21,218 nt of DNA, from contig CAZJRB010000122.1 of NCBI GenBank assembly GCA_964547995.1, forward strand, positions 1 to 21,218. Direction: 5' to 3'. Numbering within the stretch: the first letter of the stretch is position 1; each line of letters begins with the position of its first letter. A program made the position numbers and the translations under genes. Origin of the DNA: CAZJRB01 sp964547995. Its GTDB lineage: Bacteria; Planctomycetota; Planctomycetia; Pirellulales; Thermoguttaceae. The notes below the pieces were generated by a model. It worked only from the letters and a program-made list of their open reading frames with translations. It did not search any database and was not told the origin of the DNA. Shown here piece by piece: positions 7,990 through 15,272 of the stretch.

Positions 7990-9025
7990 ACTTTGTCATC
8001 AATTCCAGCACGGCGGCGACGAGTTTCTCCGGGCCGTGGCGGATTACGTCGCAGGTCGGCAACTCCAATTCACGTTCCACGCGTTCACATTCCGCGGCAA
8101 CGTCCTCGTCGTCGGGGAACTTTTGCCCGTTGACCGCCACGCCGATCACGCGGCAGGGGTGCATGATGTTGGCGGCCGATTCACAAAAATCGCGGACCTC
8201 CGCAAGCGGCTTCAAAGGGATATCCTCCATGCCGAAGATCGCCTCCCGACCCATCTCGTAACAGAGGATCAGCCCGTCGGGCAGCAGGCCGTGCAGCAGC
8301 CCGAGCGTGACGCCGGAGTACCGCGGATGGAAGAGGCTGCCTTGCCCTTCGACCAGGATCACGTCGTGGTGCTGGTTGGCGAGGATGAGCTTTTCGGCGG
8401 CCCCGCTGACGAAATCGGAAATGACGCGATCGACGGGGATTCCGCCGCCGGCGATGAGGATTCCGGTCTGCCCGGTGGCGACGAATTCCGCATCGACGCC
8501 CGCCCTGTTGAGCCCCTCGGCCACTTCCACGGCCGCGACCATTTTGCCGCAACTGCAATCGTTGGCCACGGTATGGATGCGAAGGCAATCCTCGCGGATT
8601 GCCCGGCGGGCGGCCACGTCGTGCTCTTCGTTATCGCGGAGGTCGATCAATCGGACGCCGTGCTGCGCGGCCGCCTGGGTGAATTCCGCATCGTTCTTCA
8701 ACAGGTCGTGCAGCCCGGAGACCACGTCCATCCCGCGCCCGATGGCCTCCAGGACGATGGGCCGCCACAGCTCCGGGATTTTTCCGCCCGGCGGGGCGAT
8801 GCCGATGGCCAGGGTGTTGGCCTCCGGCACGTCGGCCAGCGACCCGACGACGGGGATATCGCCGCCGACGCCCATCACCTCGCCGCAGGTCTTCCCGGCT
8901 GCCGGGCGATCGAGCACGGCCGCCACCTCCTCCGGCCGGTAACGAAGCACGCATATCGCCGTCTTGGCGGTATGCGAATCGTTGTAGCCGTCGGTCAGGA
9001 GGATCATCTTTCGCAGCTTCGACAT
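7988..9025 (-). CDS. dgcN: DUF1611 family protein, DgcN-like N-acyltransferase
   Basis: The product has 345 residues, usual for DUF1611. An N-terminal Rossmann-like domain (1-120, with MILLTDGYNDSHTAKTA and TLAIGIAPPGGKIP) precedes a P-loop-like domain. The usual GTDC-x-x-GKM loop appears here as ANDCSCGKM (154-162), keeping Lys161 but lacking the first Gly and Thr. Further family blocks are ATGQTGILIAGGGIPVDRV (183-201) and DVILVEGQGSLFHPRYSG (221-238). In marine bacteria the family member DgcN acetylates D-glutamate and the paired DgcA racemises the product; assignment here rests on the shared neighbourhood. No clear Shine-Dalgarno precedes the ATG at 9025. The TAG stop is part of a dispersed repeat. 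Confidence 0.82.
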   Translation of the reverse strand: MSKLRKMILLTDGYNDSHTAKTAICVLRYRPEEVAAVLDRPAAGKTCGEVMGVGGDIPVVGSLADVPEANTLAIGIAPPGGKIPELWRPIVLEAIGRGMDVVSGLHDLLKNDAEFTQAAAQHGVRLIDLRDNEEHDVAARRAIREDCLRIHTVANDCSCGKMVAAVEVAEGLNRAGVDAEFVATGQTGILIAGGGIPVDRVISDFVSGAAEKLILANQHHDVILVEGQGSLFHPRYSGVTLGLLHGLLPDGLILCYEMGREAIFGMEDIPLKPLAEVRDFCESAANIMHPCRVIGVAVNGQKFPDDEDVAAECERVERELELPTCDVIRHGPEKLVAAVLELMTK

Positions 9026-9040
9026 AACGCAAGCTTATCC

Positions 9041-9076
9041 GGTAGGAGCGGACGGCACACGGAGTGTGCCTGCTAC
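9041..9076. repeat. GGCACAC-GGA-GTGTGCC hairpin repeat
   Basis: Arms GGCACAC (9054-9060) and GTGTGCC (9064-9070) surround a GGA loop, framed by GTAG and CTAC. It sits in the 59-base gap between the GNAT gene and the DUF1611 gene on the minus strand and could attenuate or stabilise the transcript. Confidence 0.65.
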
Positions 9077-9084
9077 TTTGGCTG

Positions 9085-9564
9085 TTACTCTTCCTTGTAA
9101 ACGCGGAATCCCCTCGCGCGGTAGTTTGCCAGGGCGTTGGGATGGTCGTCGGTGCAGGTGTGGAGCCAGACCCGCGAGGCGCCGGTCTCCCATGCCCGTT
9201 CGACGGCCACGGTGAGCAAGTGCCCGCCGAGTCCCCGGCCAATGAAACCGGGCAACAGGCCGAAACGCGGGATCTCGACGTTCGCGTCCGGCTGCAATTC
9301 AAGCTCGAAGTATCCGGCGGGCGTGCCCGAAACGTACGCCACCCACGTCTCCAGCTCCGGCCGGTCGGCGTAGTCGCGCCACTGCCGGTCGGTCCACTCC
9401 GTCCGGGCGAACCAGTTCCAGTCGCTGCCGACGGCGGCGTCCAGAAACCGGTTGAACCCGGGGCAGGGGATTTCGACGCGCACGACCCGAAGCCCCGGAA
9501 CATCGGCACGTTTCGGCCGCAATTCCTCCCGGCTCATCATTTCGAGAAAGTAGGTCTTTACCAT
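9085..9564 (-). CDS. GNAT family N-acetyltransferase
   Basis: The product has 159 residues. It shows the GNAT acetyl-CoA loop in RFGLLPGFIGRGLGGHLL (100-117, with GRGLGG as the Q/RxxGxG/A variant) and the motif B-like ALANYRARGF (144-153). I chose the ATG at 9564 because this gives a normal-sized GNAT domain; an in-frame start at 9729 would add 55 residues read through the inverted repeat at 9660-9746. It is the first gene of a probable unit with DUF1611 and the epimerase, so an amino-acid-derived amine is a plausible substrate, but that is inference. No Shine-Dalgarno is seen. Confidence 0.82.
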   Translation of the reverse strand: MVKTYFLEMMSREELRPKRADVPGLRVVRVEIPCPGFNRFLDAAVGSDWNWFARTEWTDRQWRDYADRPELETWVAYVSGTPAGYFELELQPDANVEIPRFGLLPGFIGRGLGGHLLTVAVERAWETGASRVWLHTCTDDHPNALANYRARGFRVYKEE

Positions 9565-9573
9565 GGGATCGCT

Positions 9574-9600
9574 TTTATCATCTGCCCGAGTTCCGGTCAA
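9574..9600 (-). promoter_or_regulatory. candidate promoter of the GNAT-DUF1611-epimerase unit
   Basis: On the minus strand TTGACC (9600-9595) and GATAAA (9579-9574) are separated by 15 bases. The -10 lies only about 10 bases before the ATG at 9564, so the transcript would be nearly leaderless, in line with the missing Shine-Dalgarno. The spacing is short. Confidence 0.3.
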
Positions 9601-9659
9601 GGATGGGGTGGTTGACAATCGGAACGGGTTCTCCCAAAATGGGACCCCAGGTGTGTATT

Positions 9660-9746
9660 TGTAGGGAACGCCCTCTGTGGCGTTCCGGAGTACGGGAAAC
9701 GAAATCATTGCTGCCTCCCGGAACGCCACAGAGGGCGTTCCCTACA
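9660..9746. repeat. 29-bp perfect inverted repeat with each arm itself palindromic
   Basis: The arms 9660-9688 and 9718-9746 are perfect reverse complements (29 of 29), with a 29-base interior. Each arm contains GGAACGCC and GGCGTTCC around a 6-base loop (9665-9686 and 9720-9741). It ends 43 bases before the GH2 start. The architecture is like the element at 7758-7898. Confidence 0.85.
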
Positions 9747-9789
9747 GAAGATCACAACCGTTTTTGGCTCAAGAAATAGGGAGATTACG

Positions 9790-12123
9790 ATGAGACTGCT
9801 GCCGACGTTGAGTGTCCTGGTGCTTGTGATGGCTGCCGCGTTGCCGTGCCTGGCCGAGTGGAAGCCGGCCGACGGGCCGCTCTTTACCCGTTGGGCCAAG
9901 GAGGTCTCGCCCAAAAACGCCCTGCCGGAATACCCCCGGCCGCAGATGGTGCGTAAGCGGTGGCAGAACCTCAACGGGCTCTGGGATTACGCGATCAAGC
10001 CGGAGAAAGACAAACTGCCTGAAAAGTTCGACGGCCAGATCCTGGTGCCGTATCCGGTCGAGTCGGCGCTCTCCGGCGTGATGAAACGGGTCGGCAAGGA
10101 CAACCGGCTCTGGTACCGCCGTACCTTCGAGGTGCCCAAGGACTGGAACGGTGAGGCCGTGCTGCTGAACTTCGGCGCCGTCGATTGGGACACGACCGTC
10201 TGGGTCAACGGCAAGGAGGTCGGCAAACACCGCGGCGGCTACGACGCCTTCTCGATCGACATCAGCCGCGCCTTGAAAGACTCGGGGCCGCAGGAAATCG
10301 TCCTTTCGGTCTGGGACCCGACCAATGCGGGTTACCAGCCGCGCGGCAAGCAGGTGAGCAACCCCCGCGGGATATGGTACACGCCGGTGACCGGCATCTG
10401 GCGGACCGTTTGGCTCGAGCCGGTCAACAACCCGCGGATCGACCACCTGAAGATCGTGCCCGACATCGACAAAGAACAGGTGACCATCGACGTCAACACG
10501 GTGCTCTACAAATACGAGGAACCACGGCCCGGGGGGCTCGGGGTCTATACGCCTCGGCCTTCCCCGATCGTGGCTGCTGAGGTTCGTCAAGACAAGGCAT
10601 CTGAATCGCCGGCAGCAGAACGGGGGAAGCAGGCAAAAGTAGTTGTCAGCGCTGGCGGCAAAGCGGTTGCCGAGGCGTCCGGCCCGGCCGACAAGCCGAT
10701 GGTGCTGAAGATCGACGACGCGAAACTCTGGTCGCCCGATTCGCCTTTTCTGTACGATCTGAAGGTCACGCTCTCCAAGGACGGCAAGGCGGTCGATGAA
10801 GTCGAAAGCTACTTCGGCATGCGGAAAAGCTCGATCGAGAAGGACGACGCCGGCGTGCCGCGGCTGTTTCTGAACAACAAGCCGCTCTTCCAATACGGCC
10901 CGCTGGATCAGGGCTGGTGGCCCGACGGGCTCTATACGGCCGCGACCGACGCGGCCTTGCGGTACGACGTCGAGATGACCAAGAAGATGGGCATGAACAT
11001 GATCCGCAAGCATGTCAAGATCGAGCCGGCACGCTGGTACTACCACTGCGACAAGCTCGGCGTGCTCGTCTGGCAGGACATGCCCAACGGCGGCAAGAAG
11101 GTCGTCGGCGACGAAGCGGACAAGAACTTCCGCCAGGAGCTGAAGGCCCTGATCGACACCCACCACAACGCTCCGTCGATTGTTATGTGGGTGCCGTTCA
11201 ACGAGGGCTGGGGGCAGTACGATTCCGAGGGGATCACCGAGTGGCTCAAGAAGTACGACCCCACGCGGCCGGTCAACACGGCCAGCGGCTGGTCCGACCG
11301 ACCCTGCAGCGACGTCCACGATGTACACAAATACCCCGGCCCGGCCATGCCGGCAATCGAGGAGCGGCGGGCGGCGGTGCTCGGCGAGTTCGGCGGCCTG
11401 GGGCTGCCGGTGAAGGACCATCTCTGGTGGGACAAGAAAAACTGGGGATACCGCAACCTCAAGACCGTCGACGAGCTGACCGCCGCCTACCAGGGCCTCA
11501 TCAACAGGCTCCACCCGATGGTCGGCCGCGGCCTCTCGGCCGCCGTCTACACGCAAACCTCCGACGTGGAGGGCGAGGTAAACGGCCTGATGACCTACGA
11601 CCGGGCGATGGTCAAGATCGGCGCGGAAAAGCTCAACGAGATCAACCGGAAGCTCTACCTGCCGCCGCCCGTCGTCAAGACCATCCTGCCGACCTCCCGG
11701 GCGAAGCCGCAGCAGTGGCGACACACGACCGAGAAGCCGGGCGAAGGCTGGGAGAAACCCGAGTTCGACGATTCGAAATGGAAGGAGGCCCCCGGCGGGT
11801 TCGGCACAAAGGACACGCCCGGCACGACCGTCCGCACCGAGTGGAAGACGCCCGACATCTGGGTACGCCGGACCTTCACGCTGGAGAAGGTCCCGGCCGA
11901 TCCCCACTTGATGATCCATCACGACGAGGACGCCGAGGTCTACATCAACGGGAAGCTCGCCGCCAAGCCGGCCGGCTTCACGACCGACTACGCGCCGATG
12001 CCGGTCAACAAGGAGGCGAAAGCGGCCCTCAAGACCGGCAAAAACACCATCGCCATCCACTGCCGCCAAACCACCGGCGGCCAGTACATCGACGCCGGAA
12101 TCGTCGAAGTAATCGAGCAGTAA
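9790..12123 (+). CDS. secreted glycoside hydrolase family 2 protein (beta-galactosidase/glucuronidase-like)
   Basis: The product has 777 residues. It has a signal peptide (1-22, ending CLA), a GH2 sugar-binding domain (about 45-210, with NLNGLWDYAI, RRTFEVP and WVNGKEVGKHRGGYDAF), an immunoglobulin-like domain (210-345), a TIM barrel (350-640) and an extra C-terminal galactose-binding-like domain (670-775, with HHDEDAEVYINGK). The acid/base is Glu472 in PFNEGWGQ and the likely nucleophile is Glu533 in LGEFGGLG. GGGAG (9779-9783) lies 6 bases before the ATG. It acts outside the cytoplasm on beta-linked polysaccharide fragments. Residues about 244-283 (RPGGLGVYTPRPSPI...) look like a low-complexity insertion in the immunoglobulin-like domain. 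It converges with the GH5-like gene. Confidence 0.88.
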   Translation: MRLLPTLSVLVLVMAAALPCLAEWKPADGPLFTRWAKEVSPKNALPEYPRPQMVRKRWQNLNGLWDYAIKPEKDKLPEKFDGQILVPYPVESALSGVMKRVGKDNRLWYRRTFEVPKDWNGEAVLLNFGAVDWDTTVWVNGKEVGKHRGGYDAFSIDISRALKDSGPQEIVLSVWDPTNAGYQPRGKQVSNPRGIWYTPVTGIWRTVWLEPVNNPRIDHLKIVPDIDKEQVTIDVNTVLYKYEEPRPGGLGVYTPRPSPIVAAEVRQDKASESPAAERGKQAKVVVSAGGKAVAEASGPADKPMVLKIDDAKLWSPDSPFLYDLKVTLSKDGKAVDEVESYFGMRKSSIEKDDAGVPRLFLNNKPLFQYGPLDQGWWPDGLYTAATDAALRYDVEMTKKMGMNMIRKHVKIEPARWYYHCDKLGVLVWQDMPNGGKKVVGDEADKNFRQELKALIDTHHNAPSIVMWVPFNEGWGQYDSEGITEWLKKYDPTRPVNTASGWSDRPCSDVHDVHKYPGPAMPAIEERRAAVLGEFGGLGLPVKDHLWWDKKNWGYRNLKTVDELTAAYQGLINRLHPMVGRGLSAAVYTQTSDVEGEVNGLMTYDRAMVKIGAEKLNEINRKLYLPPPVVKTILPTSRAKPQQWRHTTEKPGEGWEKPEFDDSKWKEAPGGFGTKDTPGTTVRTEWKTPDIWVRRTFTLEKVPADPHLMIHHDEDAEVYINGKLAAKPAGFTTDYAPMPVNKEAKAALKTGKNTIAIHCRQTTGGQYIDAGIVEVIEQ

Positions 12124-12127
12124 AGCA

Positions 12128-12186
12128 GGGGGCACCCGCCCCCGGCCCAGCGATTTGTGGTGATGGTCCGGGGGCAGGTGCCCCCT
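12128..12186. repeat. inverted pair of the CCGGGGGCAGGTGCCCCCT repeat
   Basis: AGGGGGCACCCGCCCCCGG (12128-12146) and CCGGGGGCAGGTGCCCCCT (12168-12186) are reverse complements with one mismatch. They start four bases after the GH2 stop and could form a strong hairpin that terminates transcription. The rest of the gap to 12398 holds no gene that I can see. Confidence 0.75.
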
Positions 12187-12398
12187 CCTTTTATTGTTAT
12201 GGCTCTTCCGGGTTTTCGGTGGGTGATGCCAGGGCCCACGGGGCCAGAATCCCCCCAAATGGAGACGGGAGCCCCCGGATTCCCCGGAAAACGCCTCGAT
12301 TCCGCTCCACGGCAACTACTCCTTTGTTCTGAAAACGCACCCTTCCAGTAAGTGAAACCGCCATCAGCCACCCAAATGCCGGAATACCCATTGTTATT

Positions 12399-13991
12399 TT
12401 ATTGTTGGACGGGAAGCGCGTCGATCGGCAGCACGATTACGTTGTCGAACCACGCCTCGACGCCGTGGGCGCGGACGCCGACCGCGCCGGAGAGAATGGG
12501 GTCCTTTTTGTCGGTGTAGTCGATCCGCAACCCGCGATTTTTGTCCTCGGAAGGGTGCATCCGGTCGAACCAGACGCGAATCCGGGGGCCCTCGGCCGCG
12601 ATGCGGATCTGGTTCCACACGCCGGGAACCACCTTGCAGTCGAGCTTGGCAAGGTCGAAGGTGGCCAGCGGCTGCCAGTTGTTGTTCATCTTGCCGAGGT
12701 AGAGCTTTTTGGTGTCGAAACCGACGTAGTAGCCGCGCATCGCGTCGCCGGCGTCGCCGGGATCGTGTACGCGGAACACCAGCCCCGCGTTGCCGCCTTC
12801 GCCCTGGAGCATCACCACGGCTTCGAGCACGTAGTCTTTCCACTCGGGGTCGCCGGCGATCATTTTCACGCCCGGCTTGAGCTTCAGCACGCTGCCGCCG
12901 GCGGCGGACGAGTCGCCAAAGGCCCTCCAACCGGGCCGCGGCGGCGACGGGGGCACGTCCTGGAAATCGTCGAAGAACAACGCCCAGCTCTTGCCGGTCG
13001 TATAGCGGCGGACCGCTTCGGCCTCGGCCAGCGAGACGGGCGTGGCGTCGGGCCACATCAGCCCGCACCACGGGACCGTCGGTTCGGGCGTGCCGTGTTT
13101 CGTGCCCCAGTACCAGCGGCAGTTCGAGTTGCCGACCATCAGCTCCCAACAGAGATAGACGCCGGGCACGTACTTGCCGGCCTTCTTGCGAGTCGTGAGC
13201 CAATGGATCACTTCGCACGGCTCGGCGTTGCTGGGCCGTGGGGCGTACCATCGCGCGCCGGCTTCGGTAAAGACGCAGCCCTTAGCCGGATTGATCTCGG
13301 TCTGGCGATCCCAGCCGCGGAAATCCGCCCGGTAGTTGTGAGCGTTGACGATGTCGGTCGCCTCGTTGTCGTTCCAACAGGCGATGACCGGCTGCGTCGG
13401 TTTCAGTTCCTTGGCCCAGTTGTAGGCGAGCTTTCGGAGTTTTTTGGAGTACGCACTGCGGTTCGGCTCGTTGAAGATTTCCCACCAGAGCACCCGTTTG
13501 TCGTCGCGGTGTGCGGCCACAACGTCTTGAACATACGGCTTGAACTTCTCAAAATTGTTCGGGTCGCGGTCCCGATCCTGCAATGCGGCCCAGCGGCCGT
13601 TGTGATAGCCCTTGATCGGCGTTGTCGGTTTGTCGAGGAAGATGTCGGCATGGCGGTGGCAGTCGTCGAAGAAGACAAAACCTGGGCGGATTCCGTGCCG
13701 GTCGCAGATTACGAGGAACTTTTCGATGTTCGCCAGGAACTTTTCCTTCTCGGCGTCGTACGGGATGTTGTGCAGGTAGACGCGGAGCGTGGTAATTCCA
13801 AAATACTTCTTGGCCGCGGCCAGTTCCCGCTCGATCACGTCGGGGCGCATATCGTGCCAGAGTTGCACCTGGTTCACACAGTAGGCCGGCGTATAGTTCG
13901 ACCCAACCCAATCGGCCGTTTGATGGGGCTCGGCGTGGAGGGAACAAGTGGCGGCAAAGATCAGAAGCGGCGGGAGGGAAAGCGTTCGCAT
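12399..13991 (-). CDS. secreted GH5-like cellulase-fold enzyme with C-terminal ConA-like domain
   Basis: The product has 530 residues. It has a signal peptide (1-20), then a (beta/alpha)8 domain (about 25-345) with WWEIFNEPNRSAYSK, whose NEP places the acid/base at Glu175, and CVFTEAGARW, the likely nucleophile Glu243, the pattern of clan GH-A glycosidases. A second domain (about 350-525, with WALFFDDFQD, GNAGLVFRVHDPG and YYVGFDTKKLYLGKM) looks like the concanavalin-type/DUF1080-like fold often attached to planctomycete enzymes. GGAG lies 7 bases before the ATG. The substrate is probably a beta-linked polysaccharide. The pairing with the GH2 gene suggests joint glycan breakdown. Confidence 0.83.
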   Translation of the reverse strand: MRTLSLPPLLIFAATCSLHAEPHQTADWVGSNYTPAYCVNQVQLWHDMRPDVIERELAAAKKYFGITTLRVYLHNIPYDAEKEKFLANIEKFLVICDRHGIRPGFVFFDDCHRHADIFLDKPTTPIKGYHNGRWAALQDRDRDPNNFEKFKPYVQDVVAAHRDDKRVLWWEIFNEPNRSAYSKKLRKLAYNWAKELKPTQPVIACWNDNEATDIVNAHNYRADFRGWDRQTEINPAKGCVFTEAGARWYAPRPSNAEPCEVIHWLTTRKKAGKYVPGVYLCWELMVGNSNCRWYWGTKHGTPEPTVPWCGLMWPDATPVSLAEAEAVRRYTTGKSWALFFDDFQDVPPSPPRPGWRAFGDSSAAGGSVLKLKPGVKMIAGDPEWKDYVLEAVVMLQGEGGNAGLVFRVHDPGDAGDAMRGYYVGFDTKKLYLGKMNNNWQPLATFDLAKLDCKVVPGVWNQIRIAAEGPRIRVWFDRMHPSEDKNRGLRIDYTDKKDPILSGAVGVRAHGVEAWFDNVIVLPIDALPVQQ

Positions 13992-14073
13992 GGCGCGACT
14001 CCGGTTGTGGACGGTGGGAAACTCCGCATAGTATGGCCGGGGGAGAACCGGTCGTCAAGTTCTGGGATAGATA

Positions 14074-14101
14074 TTGCCCCTTGGTCCTCGTGCGGTACAA
14101 T
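14074..14101 (+). promoter_or_regulatory. candidate sigma70 promoter of the LRR gene
   Basis: TTGCCC (14074-14079) and TACAAT (14096-14101) are separated by 16 bases and lie about 70 bases before the ATG at 14173. The -10 matches 5 of 6. The region lies between divergent genes. Confidence 0.4.
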
Positions 14102-14172
14102 CTCTCCAGAACCACGGACCGAGCGAATTCCACGGCTTCAAGTAGAACTGATGAAGTAGAAAGACTCACCCA

Positions 14173-14910
14173 ATGGTCGAGATAGATACAATCGACGGAG
14201 CCAAGACCGCTATCGTTCGTCACCGGCTGGACGCATCCGATATGGGACTCCTTGCCGATGTCGAGACGCTTTGCTTGACACCCGAGTCCGGTGACTTCGA
14301 GGTGCAAACGCCCTTGCACTTGCCGAGACTGCGAACCCTATGCGTTGCGAAATGTCGTCAGCCCTTATTGGCCATGATTGGTAAGGATACGCTGGCGGGG
14401 CTCAGAACTTTGCTTGTTGCCGATGCCGCTGGCTCCTTGACAGACATATTACGGCTGGGAGAACTGCGGGGACTGGAGGATCTCATGATTCGTCAGCAGC
14501 AACTCGAAGATGATGCGATCAATTGGATTTGTCGGCAAGAAACGATCAGGTCACTTTCTCTCACTGACACCAACGTTTCGGATTCAGTAATTTCAATGCT
14601 TGGCTGCAAATGTACGTTGAGACGACTGGATTTGTTTCGGAGTGCCGTTTCTTTCCAAGACAAACGGCTTTGCAACGACGTGTTTCCAGCGGTCCGATCA
14701 CTGGACGTGTCCGGGACAAAAGTCTCGGGGGCTTCTGTTGAGATAATCCGTTTTGTGTTTCCTCAGCTCGAACGTCTCTTGGCGCACGAGACTGAACTTG
14801 CGGAATCTGATATCAGAAGTATTGCGGCATGGGACGGATTGAGGGTTTTGAGTACGGATACTCCAGGCATTGACTTCGACAACCACGGTAGCGACTTCTG
14901 GGACTTGTAG
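14173..14910 (+). CDS. leucine-rich-repeat protein, cytoplasmic
   Basis: The product has 245 residues and no signal peptide. From about residue 50 on, segments recur with an LxxLxL pattern: LRTLCVAKC, LRTLLVADA, LEDLMIRQQQLED, IRSLSLTDTNVSD, LRRLDLFRSAVS, VRSLDVSGTKVSG, LERLLAHETELAE and LRVLSTDTPGID. This gives eight imperfect bacterial leucine-rich repeats, a protein-binding scaffold. No enzymatic domain is attached. Base composition is visibly lower in GC than the flanking genes, and there is no good Shine-Dalgarno. The partner is unknown. Confidence 0.72.
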   Translation: MVEIDTIDGAKTAIVRHRLDASDMGLLADVETLCLTPESGDFEVQTPLHLPRLRTLCVAKCRQPLLAMIGKDTLAGLRTLLVADAAGSLTDILRLGELRGLEDLMIRQQQLEDDAINWICRQETIRSLSLTDTNVSDSVISMLGCKCTLRRLDLFRSAVSFQDKRLCNDVFPAVRSLDVSGTKVSGASVEIIRFVFPQLERLLAHETELAESDIRSIAAWDGLRVLSTDTPGIDFDNHGSDFWDL

Positions 14911-14987
14911 GACCATCGCCGCATGGGTCTCGTCCAGTGGTAATCCGTTTCTCAACGAACTGCAAAGTGCGGGGCTACGTTCGGAAA

Positions 14988-15010
14988 GACCGGGGGCAGG
15001 TGCGCCCTTC
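14988..15010. repeat. diverged copy of the CCGGGGGCAGG repeat
   Basis: GACCGGGGGCAGGTGCGCCC matches the copies at 7964 and 12168, with changes in the right half (GCGCCC for GCCCCC). It lies in the non-coding stretch after the LRR gene. Apart from this repeat, the microprotein frame and the rsmE promoter, 14911-15272 shows nothing. Confidence 0.6.
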
Positions 15011-15142
15011 TTCGATTGCTCAATATCGCCGAGCGAAAACCTAGTGTCAAGTTCCCCCTGTCGCAAATCGCCTGCTACTTACCATGAACTGACCAGGGGA
15101 CAAGACCTATTCATCATCCTCAAACCGCAAAGGAGAAAAGCT

Positions 15143-15184
15143 ATGGACGGATTTTGGTGGCTGTTCTTCCTGGTCATTCTCTAA
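15143..15184 (+). CDS. possible 13-residue hydrophobic microprotein
   Basis: The frame ATG...TAA encodes MDGFWWLFFLVIL. AAAGGAG (15129-15135) lies 7 bases before the ATG, the best Shine-Dalgarno in the chromosomal half of the window. Nine of 13 residues are large hydrophobics (2 Trp, 3 Phe, 3 Leu, Ile), so the peptide would insert in the membrane. It lies just before the rsmE promoter and not in its transcript. A leader peptide, a membrane microprotein or chance are the options. Confidence 0.45.
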   Translation: MDGFWWLFFLVIL

Positions 15185-15219
15185 TTTGACGAGGAATCGG
15201 GATCAATCAAGGTCATTGT

Positions 15220-15247
15220 TTCACGCGGCCGGCGATTTCGCTATAAT
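15220..15247 (+). promoter_or_regulatory. probable sigma70 promoter of rsmE
   Basis: TTCACG (15220-15225) and a perfect TATAAT (15242-15247) are separated by 16 bases. Transcription would begin near 15254, giving a leader of about 20 bases before the ATG at 15273, with no Shine-Dalgarno. Confidence 0.5.
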
Positions 15248-15272
15248 CGGTTGCGAAAATGGACCGATTTGC

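Noticed and set aside
6978..8261. 427-codon + strand frame across the epimerase and part of the DUF1611 gene
   Set aside because: It crosses two genes and the repeat-filled spacer and encodes no known family.
9769..12315. Very long open frame (848 codons) on the minus strand opposite the GH2 gene
   Set aside because: The translation is Arg/Val/His-rich without domains. It is a shadow of the high-GC GH2 gene, which has a signal peptide, domains and catalytic residues.
12402..14159. 585-codon frame on the + strand opposite the GH5-like gene
   Set aside because: No recognisable domain. The opposite strand encodes a signal peptide, NEP and TEAG motifs.
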